Shown: positions 8,801 through 16,794 of the stretch, in pieces
Numbering within the stretch: the stretch's first letter is position 1
How the letters are laid out: each line of letters opens with the position of its first letter
Assembly: GCF_003367195.1 (NCBI RefSeq)
Contig: NZ_QRGO01000001.1
Location: 606,501-670,500, forward strand
From: Undibacter mobilis
GTDB taxonomy: Bacteria > Pseudomonadota > Alphaproteobacteria > Rhizobiales > Xanthobacteraceae
Reading direction: 5' to 3'
Length of the DNA: 64,000 nucleotides
Translations under genes and position numbers: made by a program
The notes under the pieces: generated by a model
What the model was told of the DNA's origin: nothing
Databases searched by the model: none
Seen by the model: only the letters and a program-made list of their open reading frames with translations

Positions 8801-10921
8801 TCAGTACAACAGATCCTGTGTCAGCGTGCCGAGATGCTGGACCGCGCCGAGCGCGGCTTTCAGTTGGCCGCGCTGCTCAGCGTTCAGCGCCTTGACCTCC
8901 ACCTTGTTGCCCGGCGGTTGACCGGCATGCATGTCAGCCAGTTGCTGCGCGAGGATCAGATCGAGGAAAACCGCCTGCGCGCGATCGAGCGCTTCGAGAT
9001 CGGCGACGCTCCGCCCGAGCGTAACGGCGGCCGCGAGCCGCGCCGGCGTCGAGCGTTCGACCAGGTGATGACGAACGGCCAGCACGCGCGCGAGCGTGAC
9101 GACGCCGAACAGGCCGGCGCGTTTCAGATCGATACGGCCGTTCTCGGTGCGGATTCCGCCGAGCAATGTCAGGCTGGGCGTGACCTCGCCGCCGGCTTCG
9201 GCGAGCAGCTTGGCGAACATGACGTTGCCTTGCGCAGCGTCGAAACCATCGCGCCAGATCTCGTTCGCCAGCCGCGCGTCGCCATAGACCGCAAGCAGGT
9301 CGAAGAAGATATCGACTGCGAGCAAGTCGGCCGGCGACGACCGTGTCAGCCACGACGCCAGCCGCGCCCGCCACGTAGCGAGCGAGCCGCGCCAGGACTC
9401 GTTCTTCGCCATCACGCCGCCGGTGCAATAGGGCACGCCGACTTCATGCAGGATGTCGGCGACGATGGTGGCGAAGTCCTTGAACCAGAGATCCTCAGTG
9501 CCGCCCGGCTCACCCTCGGCAAAGATGAGGGCATTATCCTGGTCCATCGCCAGCAGACTTTCGCCGCGCCCGGCCGAGCCGAGCACGCACAAGGCATAAC
9601 GGCAGGGCGGCGCGCCTTTGCCTTCAGCCTGCATGCGCTGCTCGGCGAGCACGCCGGCACGCCGCGTCAGCGCGCCGAGTTCGCGCGAGATCACGGCGGC
9701 GATATCGCGCGCGCCGACGCCCTCAGCCAGCAGTCCTTCTGCCGCGCGCGGCAGCCGCGCCCAGGCGGCGCCAAGCTCGTGAACGTCCCCGGCGGTATCA
9801 ACCGCATCGCCAAGAATGGTCAGTTCCTGCGCGCGCAACTTCAGGAGGTCGCGTGAACTGACGATGCCGCACACTTCGCCATCCTCGTTTTCGACCACGA
9901 GATGGCGCAGCTTGTGGCGGCTCATGCGGCCGAGCGCACGATAAACGAAAGCCGCGCGCGGCAGCGCGATCACCGGGCGGCTGGCGAAATGAACCACCGG
10001 TTCCTTGAGCGCATCGGGGCCTCGTTCGCCGAGTGCGCGCATGACGTCGCGTTCGGTGACGATGGCAGCGTCCGCAACGCGCAAGGGCGCGCCGGTCGCA
10101 TCCGGCGCGATCAGCAGCGACGAGATCTTGTCGCGCACCATCACAGCGAGCGCATCCGACAAGGGCGTTGCCGCTGCAACGGTCTTGACCACCGGCGTCA
10201 TGACATCGGCGACGCGATGCCGGTACGGATAGGTGTCGATACGATCGAGCGAGCCGCGCACGCGGCCGCGCGGTTGCGCCACGGCCTGCTCCCAGCCGGC
10301 GCGATGCTGATCGTCCAGCACTTCGGTCAGTGCGAAGCAAGCCTTCTCCGCTTCCGCCAGCGTGCGGATATTGCCTTCGCGCAGTTTCGGCAGCAGCGCG
10401 AGGAAAATACGCGCGGTGAGGATGGCATCGCCCACCGCCGAATGCCGGTCCGTCACGGTGACGTTGAGCCAGCTCGCCAGGTGTTCGAGCGTGTAGCCGC
10501 CGAGCCGCGGCTCCACTACCTGCGCCAGCAGCCGCGTGTCGAGCGTGCGCGGCGCGCGCCATGTCAGTCCGGCGCGTTCGCATTCGCGCTTGAGCACGGC
10601 CAGATCGAAGCCGAGCGTGTGACCGATCATCACCGCATCGCCGAACCGTTCGGCGAGCTTCGGCCAGACACCGGCGAAGGCCGGCGCGCCGGCAACCATG
10701 GCGTCGTCGATGTTGTGAATTTTCGTGGTCGCCGGCGGGATCGGCTCGCCGGGATTGACCAGATCGCGGAGGGCGCCAGGCTCGTCGAGCTTGCCGCCCT
10801 TGAGCGGCACCAGCCCGATCTCGACGATGCGGGCCTTGGCCGGATCGAGCCCGGTGGTCTCGGTGTCGACGACCACGGCATTCAGCGCAATCAGCGGCGT
10901 TGCATTGCCGGTTATCGCCAT
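8801..10921 (-). CDS. DnaQ-like exonuclease / CBS pair / DUF294 nucleotidyltransferase-like fusion
   Basis: 706 residues with three modules. Residues about 12-180 are a DEDD 3'-5' exonuclease (VVVDTETTGLDPAKARIVEIG; later HTLGFDLAVLK and HSAVGDAILTARIF). Residues about 229-345 are two CBS motifs (VADVMTPVVKTV; then PVVHFASRPVIALP and LRHLVVENEDGEVCGIVSSRDLL). Residues about 370-700 are DUF294 plus DUF294_C, with the GlnD-like nucleotidyltransferase signature GSAGRGESLLAMDQDN near residue 449. CBS domains usually bind adenosyl ligands, so a ligand-gated enzyme is plausible; the biochemical role is not known. ATG at 10921 has GGGAGG just upstream and is preferred to the GTG at 10951. The gene is divergent from the symporter-kinase gene, suggesting shared control with the carboxylate regulon. 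Confidence 0.88.
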   Translation of the reverse strand: MAITGNATPLIALNAVVVDTETTGLDPAKARIVEIGLVPLKGGKLDEPGALRDLVNPGEPIPPATTKIHNIDDAMVAGAPAFAGVWPKLAERFGDAVMIGHTLGFDLAVLKRECERAGLTWRAPRTLDTRLLAQVVEPRLGGYTLEHLASWLNVTVTDRHSAVGDAILTARIFLALLPKLREGNIRTLAEAEKACFALTEVLDDQHRAGWEQAVAQPRGRVRGSLDRIDTYPYRHRVADVMTPVVKTVAAATPLSDALAVMVRDKISSLLIAPDATGAPLRVADAAIVTERDVMRALGERGPDALKEPVVHFASRPVIALPRAAFVYRALGRMSRHKLRHLVVENEDGEVCGIVSSRDLLKLRAQELTILGDAVDTAGDVHELGAAWARLPRAAEGLLAEGVGARDIAAVISRELGALTRRAGVLAEQRMQAEGKGAPPCRYALCVLGSAGRGESLLAMDQDNALIFAEGEPGGTEDLWFKDFATIVADILHEVGVPYCTGGVMAKNESWRGSLATWRARLASWLTRSSPADLLAVDIFFDLLAVYGDARLANEIWRDGFDAAQGNVMFAKLLAEAGGEVTPSLTLLGGIRTENGRIDLKRAGLFGVVTLARVLAVRHHLVERSTPARLAAAVTLGRSVADLEALDRAQAVFLDLILAQQLADMHAGQPPGNKVEVKALNAEQRGQLKAALGAVQHLGTLTQDLLY

Positions 10922-11113
10922 GTGCGCCCTCCCAAGCGATTCTGGTGACACGCAGCGTAGACCGGCCGTGAACCATCGCTAAATGATCCAGATCAGTCTG
11001 ATTGCCGCAGGAAGACCGGCGTACCGCCCCGGAATCGGCCGCTACCCTTCTACGGTCAAGGCAGATAAAATAGCCAGTCAACGAGGGGCTTAGGCCCCTG
11101 TCCGGAGCGCCTG

Positions 11114-14100
11114 ATGCTGCAAGGCTGGGTCGTTATAGCGGTTGCACTGGGCTATATCGGCCTTCTGTTCCTGGTCGCGAGTTACGGCGACCGCTTGCGC
11201 GGGCGCAGCCGCGTGCTGGGCACCGCCGCGCCGGGCGCCCCGGGCCTGGGCGCCGCCGGCCGCACCCGGCTGATGATCTACCCGCTGTCGCTGGCGATCT
11301 ACTGCACGTCCTGGACCTTCTTCGGCTCGGTCGGCTCGGCCTCGCGCACCGGCTATGAATTCCTGACTATTTATATCGGCCCGGTCTTGATGATCGGCCT
11401 GTTCTCGCCGCTGCTGGTGCGCATCGTGCGGCTGGCCAAGGCGCAGAACATCACCTCGATCGCCGACTTCATCGCCGCGCGTTACGGCAAGGGCCAGGCG
11501 GTGGCGGCCACGGTGGCGCTGATCGCCATCGTCGGCACCATTCCCTATATCGCGCTGCAGCTCAAAGCCGTGTCGGCGTCGCTGGAAACCATCCTCGCCC
11601 ACGTCACGCCGGCCGATGACATGTCGCGGCCGCTGCTCGGCGACATTGCGCTGTTCGTGGCGCTGTCGATGGCGACCTTCGCGGTCCTGTTCGGCACGCG
11701 CCATATCGACGCCACCGAACATCAGGACGGCCTGATGCTGGCGATCGCCACCGAGTCCATCGTCAAGCTGTTCGCTTTCCTCGCGGTCGGTATCTTCGTC
11801 ACCTTCTGGATGTTCGACGGGCCGGACGCCCTGTTCGAGGCCGCGCGACAACACGCGCAGACCGCCGGCTTGCTGACGCGAGAACCGGCCTTCGACGTCT
11901 TTATCGCCACCACCTTCCTGTCTTTCATGGCAATCCTGCTGTTGCCGCGCCAGTTTCACGTCGCGGTCGTCGAGAACAACAACGAGGGCGAGATCCGCCG
12001 CGCCGCGTGGATGTTTCCGCTCTACCTCGTTTTGATCAACATCTTCGTGGTGCCGATCGCCATTGCCGGATTGCTCACCTTCAAGGGCAGCACCGTCGAC
12101 AGCGACATGTTCGTGCTGGCGCTGCCGCTGCAAACCGGCTCCTACGTCCTGACCATCGCCGCCTTCGTCGGCGGCCTTTCGGCGGCGACCGCGATGGTGA
12201 TCGTGGAGTCGGTGGCGCTGTCGATCATGATCTCGAACGATCTGATCATGCCGCTGGTGCTGCAACGGCGCAGCACGCTGCTGTCGGGACGCGACAATCT
12301 CGGTTCGCTGCTGCTGACGGTGCGGCGGCTGTCGATCTTCGCCATCCTGATCTTCGCCTATTTCTATTACCGTGCCGCCGGGCCCGCGCAGCTCGCCTCG
12401 ATCGGCCTGTTGTCCTTCGCCGCGGTGGCGCAACTGGCGCCGGCCTTCTTCGGCGGCCTGTTCTGGCGGCGCGCCACGGCGAGCGGCGCCATCGCCGGCA
12501 TGGTCGCCGGCATCGTGATCTGGGGCTACACGTTGCTGCTGCCGACCTTCGCCGACATCGGCGTCATCGGCCAGCGCATCCTCACCGAAGGGCCGTGGGG
12601 CATCGCCATGTTGCGGCCGCAGCATTTCCTCGGCCTCGATCTGTCGCCGCTGGTGCATGGCGTGGTGTGGAGCCTCGCCGTCAATGTCCTGTGCTACATC
12701 GGCTTCTCGCTGCGGCGCGAGCCCTCGCCGATCGAGCGCCTGCAGGCCAACACTTTCGTGCCGTCGGACCTGACGCCGATCGCGCCGAGCTTCCGCCTGT
12801 GGCGCTCGGCGGTGACGGTCGAGGAACTGACCGGCACCGTGGCGCGCTATCTCGGCGAGGAGCGCACCCGCACCTCGTTCGAAGTCTTCGCCAATACGCA
12901 CCGCATCAGCCTCGACGCCAAGGACGAAGCCGACTTCCGCCTGGTGCGCCATGCCGAGCACATTCTCGCTTCCGCCATCGGCGGCGCGTCGTCGCGTCTG
13001 GTGCTGTCGCTGTTGCTGCGCAAGCGCACGGTGTCAACTAAGGCGGCGCTCAAGCTGCTCGACGACGCCTCGGCCGCGATCCAGTACAACCGCGAAATCC
13101 TGCAGACCGCGCTCGATCATGTGCGCCAGGGCATTGCGGTGTTCGACCGCGACCTGAAACTGATCTGCTGGAACCGGCAGTTCGGCGAAATTCTCGACCT
13201 GCCGCCGAGTCTGATCCGCGTCGGCAACGGGCTTCCCGACATCCTGCGCTTCAACGCCCAGCGCGGCGACGTCGCGCCGGACCGCATCGAAGGCCTCGTG
13301 CGCGCGCAGATCGAGCGCTACATCTCCGGCAACGACGTGTTCATGGAGCGCTCGGCCAACGGCGACCTGGTGATCGAGGTGCGCGCCAACCACATGCCCG
13401 ACGGCGGCATCGTGACCACCTTCACCGACATCACCGCCAGCGTCGAGGCCGCCGAGGCGCTGGAGCGCTCCAACGAGACGCTGGAGCGCCGCGTGCGCGA
13501 GCGCACCGAAGAGCTCGAGCTGCTCAACGCCGAACTCGCCCGCGCCAAGGGCGAAGCCGACGCCGCCAACATCTCGAAAACCAAGTTCCTGGCCGCGGCG
13601 AGCCACGACATCCTGCAGCCGCTCAACGCCGCGCGGCTCTACGTCGCCAGCCTGATCGAGCGCGGCAGCCGCGACGACCGCAAGCTCGTCGACAATATCG
13701 ATGCCTCGCTGGAAGCCGTCGAGGAAATCTTCAGCGCGCTGCTCGACATGTCGCGGCTCGATACCGGCGCCATGCGGCCGGAACTGTCGTCGTTCCGCAT
13801 CGACGACATCATGCGGCAGATCGAACTCGAATTCGCGCCGCTGGCCGCCGCCAAGGGGCTCGAGCTCAAATTCGTGCCGTGTTCGCTGGTGGTCGGCTCG
13901 GATCGCCGGCTGCTGCGCCGCCTGGTGCAGAACCTCGTCTCCAACGCCATCAAATACACGCCGGCCGGCAAGGTGCTGATCGGCTGCCGCCGCATGGGCC
14001 GCGACCTGCGCATCGACGTCTACGACACCGGCGTCGGCATTCCCGAGTCCAAACGCCGCGACATCTTCATCGAGTTTCATCGCCTCGACCATGGCGCGCG

Positions 14101-14671
14101 TATCGCCCGCGGTCTCGGCCTCGGCCTGTCCATCGTCGAGCGTATCGCGCGCGTGCTGTCGCTCGCCGTCGATGTCGACGGCACGAAACGCGGCGGCTCG
14201 CATTTCGCCGTCACGGTGCCGCGCTCCAATGCCACGCCGGTGGCGCTGCCGGCGCGCAACGAAAGCCGCGTCGATCCAAGCCAGCTCGCCGGCACCACCG
14301 CGATCTGCATCGACAACGAGCCGGCGGTGCTCGACGGCATGGGTGTTCTGCTGCGCGGCTGGGGCTGCGAAGTGATCAAGGCCGGCGATCTGGAAACGGC
14401 GCTGCAAGCCCTCGGCACCAACACAACGCCGCCGAACGGGCTGCTGGTCGATTATCATCTCGACCAGGGCAACGGCATCGATGCGATCATCGCGCTGCGC
14501 GAGAGACTCGGGCCGCTGCCGGCGATCCTGATCACCGCCGACCGCACGCCCGCGGTGCGCGACCGCGCCCGCGCCGAAGACATTCAATTGCTGAACAAGC
14601 CGGTGAAACCGGCGGCCTTGCGCGCCTTGCTCGCGCAATGGCGCATGCTGCGCGTCGCGGCGGCGGAATGA
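11114..14671 (+). CDS. Hybrid sensor histidine kinase with sodium/solute symporter sensor domain (CrbS/MxtR-like)
   Basis: 1185 residues. Residues 1 to about 545 form an SSS/PutP-like 12-13 helix transporter domain. About 555-640 is a STAC-like linker, 660-775 a PAS domain (DHVRQGIAVFDRDLKLICWN), and 775-815 a coiled coil. HisKA follows with phospho-acceptor His831 in AASHDILQPL, then HATPase at 925-1045 (LVQNLVSNAIKYTP; GVGIPESKRR; GLGLGLSIV), and a REC domain at 1060-1180 with Asp1113 in LLVDYHLDQG. It probably senses transport or presence of a short organic acid and phosphorylates the response regulator at 14718-15392. Acetate is the best-studied ligand for such proteins (CrbS of Vibrio, MxtR of Pseudomonas). 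Specific ligand is inference. Confidence 0.93.
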   Translation: MLQGWVVIAVALGYIGLLFLVASYGDRLRGRSRVLGTAAPGAPGLGAAGRTRLMIYPLSLAIYCTSWTFFGSVGSASRTGYEFLTIYIGPVLMIGLFSPLLVRIVRLAKAQNITSIADFIAARYGKGQAVAATVALIAIVGTIPYIALQLKAVSASLETILAHVTPADDMSRPLLGDIALFVALSMATFAVLFGTRHIDATEHQDGLMLAIATESIVKLFAFLAVGIFVTFWMFDGPDALFEAARQHAQTAGLLTREPAFDVFIATTFLSFMAILLLPRQFHVAVVENNNEGEIRRAAWMFPLYLVLINIFVVPIAIAGLLTFKGSTVDSDMFVLALPLQTGSYVLTIAAFVGGLSAATAMVIVESVALSIMISNDLIMPLVLQRRSTLLSGRDNLGSLLLTVRRLSIFAILIFAYFYYRAAGPAQLASIGLLSFAAVAQLAPAFFGGLFWRRATASGAIAGMVAGIVIWGYTLLLPTFADIGVIGQRILTEGPWGIAMLRPQHFLGLDLSPLVHGVVWSLAVNVLCYIGFSLRREPSPIERLQANTFVPSDLTPIAPSFRLWRSAVTVEELTGTVARYLGEERTRTSFEVFANTHRISLDAKDEADFRLVRHAEHILASAIGGASSRLVLSLLLRKRTVSTKAALKLLDDASAAIQYNREILQTALDHVRQGIAVFDRDLKLICWNRQFGEILDLPPSLIRVGNGLPDILRFNAQRGDVAPDRIEGLVRAQIERYISGNDVFMERSANGDLVIEVRANHMPDGGIVTTFTDITASVEAAEALERSNETLERRVRERTEELELLNAELARAKGEADAANISKTKFLAAASHDILQPLNAARLYVASLIERGSRDDRKLVDNIDASLEAVEEIFSALLDMSRLDTGAMRPELSSFRIDDIMRQIELEFAPLAAAKGLELKFVPCSLVVGSDRRLLRRLVQNLVSNAIKYTPAGKVLIGCRRMGRDLRIDVYDTGVGIPESKRRDIFIEFHRLDHGARIARGLGLGLSIVERIARVLSLAVDVDGTKRGGSHFAVTVPRSNATPVALPARNESRVDPSQLAGTTAICIDNEPAVLDGMGVLLRGWGCEVIKAGDLETALQALGTNTTPPNGLLVDYHLDQGNGIDAIIALRERLGPLPAILITADRTPAVRDRARAEDIQLLNKPVKPAALRALLAQWRMLRVAAAE

Positions 14672-14681
14672 TTCTTTCTTG

Positions 14682-14710
14682 CTGATCCCTCCCCGTCTTA
14701 GGGGGGGATC
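14682..14710. terminator. Hairpin between convergent kinase and response-regulator genes
   Basis: GATCCCTCCCC and GGGGGGGATC form a near-perfect stem around a GTCTTA loop in the 46-bp gap between two convergent stops. Neither side carries a clear T-tract, so terminator activity is inferred mainly from position. Confidence 0.35.
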
Positions 14711-14717
14711 AGAAAAA

Positions 14718-15392
14718 TTACCCCTCGACGCCCGCGCCGTGAGGGAAGTGGCCGGCTTCGATCTTGGCAGCGGCGATCACGGCCTGGGTCCGGCTTTCGA
14801 CACCGAGCTTCTGCAGAATCGCCGAGACATGCGCCTTCACGGTCGCCTCCGACACGCCGAGCTGGAAGGCGATCTGTTTGTTGAGCAGACCTTCGGACAA
14901 CATCATCAGCACGCGAACCTGCTGCGGCGTCAGCGTCGCCATGCGCGCCATCAGCGCCGCCGTCTCGGCGTCCGAACCGGCGGACAGATCGACATCGCCC
15001 GGCGTCCACACACCGCCCTTGAGAATGTCGGAGATCGCGGTGCGAATGTCCTCGACCGGCAAGGTCTTCGGGATGAAGCCGGAAGCGCCGAACTCCATGC
15101 AGCGGCGGATCGCCGCCGGATCGTCATTGGCCGACACCACGATCACCGGCACCACCGGATATTCGGCGCGGATATACATCAGCCCGGAAAAGCCGCGCGC
15201 GCCGGGCATGTTGAGATCGAGCAGCACCAGATCGGTGTCGCCGCGATCGAGCAACGCCACCACTTCATCGAAAGAGCCGGCTTCCTGGATGTCCGCCGGA
15301 TTGAGCAGCCCGGATACCGCCTCGCGCAATGCGCCGCGAAACAGCGGATGGTCATCGGCAATGACCAGCCTGTAGGTCTCGGTTTTTTCCAC
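14718..15392 (-). CDS. NarL/LuxR-family response regulator (CrbR/ErdR-like)
   Basis: 224 residues. The receiver domain has IADDHPLF acidic residues near 12-14, the phospho-acceptor Asp59 in LVLLDLNMPG, and the Lys in FIPKTLPVEDI. The C-terminal LuxR helix-turn-helix is at about 155-215 (TPQQVRVLMMLSEGLLNKQIA; LGVSEATVKAHVSAIL). It would bind DNA after phosphorylation by the adjacent symporter-kinase. The convergent arrangement, with both genes beside a DUF4212/symporter operon, supports pairing. Start choice: GTG at 15392 gives the normal family length with a GAAAGAG ribosome site; a much longer frame upstream lacks homology-like content. Confidence 0.9.
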   Translation of the reverse strand: MEKTETYRLVIADDHPLFRGALREAVSGLLNPADIQEAGSFDEVVALLDRGDTDLVLLDLNMPGARGFSGLMYIRAEYPVVPVIVVSANDDPAAIRRCMEFGASGFIPKTLPVEDIRTAISDILKGGVWTPGDVDLSAGSDAETAALMARMATLTPQQVRVLMMLSEGLLNKQIAFQLGVSEATVKAHVSAILQKLGVESRTQAVIAAAKIEAGHFPHGAGVEG

Positions 15393-15593
15393 AGTCCGCT
15401 CTTTCTCTCGCAAATACGGCAACGGCCCGTGACCGCGGCCGAAGGCCTGAAATCGTCCGCCCCTTTTTCCCTGTTTAAGCGCCGCCTCGGCCGCCGCAAG
15501 GGCCTTCGGCCCGCGGTCCAGCCGGGCAAGCGTCATTGCGCCGCAAGCTAGCGGAAATACGTTTTAGTATCAACGCGATACCGAGGAACCCGA

Positions 15594-16202
15594 TCAGACG
15601 GCCGTCGCCAGTGCCGGAAAACTCAAGCCGCCGGAGGCTTTGGTCAATTCGTCATGGATGTTGCACAACGTGACCATGAGATAGTTGCGCGTGGTTTCGA
15701 GATCGCGTCCGCGCAATTTCTCGTGGATCGGCATCAGGTCGAAATAGGGCTTGGCGTAGGGCTCGGGAATATCCATCGCCCGCTTCGGCGGATGCAGTGC
15801 GATCTGCTTGAGCCGCTGTGCGAGATCGGCCCGCAGCGCTTCCCACTCGGCCGGGCCCAAGGCCTGCGGCACGGGATAACGATCGAACACGGACAGCACC
15901 AACGACTCCAGACCGTCGAACTCGTCCTGCGCCGGGTGCGCGCCCTCGCGGCAAAGCACCGCATAGACGACTTCCGTCACCATCAAGAGGCCGAGCGGAT
16001 AAGCGCGCCAGCGCGACACTTCGACCGCCGCATGGAAGCTCGGCTCCTTGAACAGCACCTTGGAGTAATGGCCGGCGCGCGCCCGTGAATATTCGTAGAT
16101 CGCCTTCTGAATCAGAAAAGCGGCGTTGCGATCAATGAAATCGGCAAGTTCGTCACGGTCGCGAACAGCGGGACGACGACGGAAGATATCCAGGAGGGCC
16201 AT
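15594..16202 (-). CDS. Uncharacterised soluble protein of the symporter/kinase locus
   Basis: 202 residues with no signal peptide or membrane segment. It is helix-rich, with an N-terminal MALLDIFRRRPAV followed by a conserved-looking block (FIDRNAAFLIQKAIYEYSRARAGHYSKVLFKEPSF) and a C-terminal FDLMPIHEKLRGRDLETTRNYLMVTLCNIHDEL. I do not recognise a domain of known function. It lies divergently next to the DUF4212-symporter operon and downstream of the response-regulator promoter region, so a role linked to carboxylate uptake control is possible from context only. Confidence 0.75.
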   Translation of the reverse strand: MALLDIFRRRPAVRDRDELADFIDRNAAFLIQKAIYEYSRARAGHYSKVLFKEPSFHAAVEVSRWRAYPLGLLMVTEVVYAVLCREGAHPAQDEFDGLESLVLSVFDRYPVPQALGPAEWEALRADLAQRLKQIALHPPKRAMDIPEPYAKPYFDLMPIHEKLRGRDLETTRNYLMVTLCNIHDELTKASGGLSFPALATAV

Positions 16203-16499
16203 TTGTTTGTTTTTCTATGCGCCCGCGAGGGCTGTTTTACTTCGCAGTTGCGAAATGAATTCTACCAAAAAACACAAGTTGAATCATAGGCGAAATCCCG
16301 CTGGATAGTCCTAAAGTAGTATAAAGACTCGCTAAGTCGCAGTGTTACCTTTGGTTTACGACAAATCCGCCGAAAGAGCGGAAGCGAGCGGCAGCTTGGG
16401 GGGATGTCGCGCCACTTTTTTCGTCGGCTCCCCTCAGAACGTCATCAACACCCGATCCGCCGTCCGGCGGACGGCCTTTCGAGGGAGAGGCAACGACCC
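16203..16499. other. Divergent intergenic region upstream of the DUF4212/symporter operon
   Basis: 297 bp without a credible gene, noticeably more AT-rich between 16250 and 16375 than its surroundings, as expected of a promoter region serving both the leftward 202-residue gene and the rightward symporter operon. I could not assign a convincing -35/-10 pair or an operator. A strong purine-rich ribosome site (GAGGGAGAGG) lies at its right end. Confidence 0.5.
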
Positions 16500-16784
16500 A
16501 TGAACTCACCAACAAACTCGACAACAAGCGATAACGACAAGGCGCACTGGGACAAGACCACCCGCCTGATGTTCACGCATCTCGGCCTGTGGTTCTTCTT
16601 CGGTTACGTGGTCCACATGTTCGTGGTCCCGCTGAACAAGATCACCATCCCGATCCTCAACTTCCCGCTCGGCTTCTACATGGCCGCGCAGGGCTCACTG
16701 ATCGCCTTCGTGGTGATGCTGTTCATGTTTGCCAAGCAACAGAACGCCATCGACCGTGAATTCGGCGTCGCTGAAGACGAATAA
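16500..16784 (+). CDS. DUF4212 protein, putative small subunit of sodium:solute symporter
   Basis: 94 residues: a polar N-terminus (MNSPTNSTTSDNDKAHW) followed by two transmembrane helices (LGLWFFFGYVVHMFVVPL and FYMAAQGSLIAFVVMLFMF). This matches the DUF4212 family, whose genes sit directly before SSS-family symporters. It probably forms part of the transporter or regulates it. The ATG at 16500 follows GAGGGAGAGG, so the longer upstream frame is rejected. The symporter begins 10 bp after its stop, so the two are co-transcribed. Confidence 0.9.
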   Translation: MNSPTNSTTSDNDKAHWDKTTRLMFTHLGLWFFFGYVVHMFVVPLNKITIPILNFPLGFYMAAQGSLIAFVVMLFMFAKQQNAIDREFGVAEDE

Positions 16785-16794
16785 GGGGGCGAAC

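Noticed and set aside
10992..11002. ATCAGTCTGAT palindrome in the divergent kinase/fusion promoter region
   Set aside because: An 11-bp interrupted dyad is too common by chance and I have no matching regulator.
11090..12961. Long minus-strand open frame of more than 600 codons
   Set aside because: Antisense shadow of the symporter-kinase; extremely His/Arg/Gln-rich with no domain.
13034..14638. Minus-strand open frame of about 530 codons
   Set aside because: Antisense to the PAS/kinase/receiver part of the hybrid kinase, with shadow composition.
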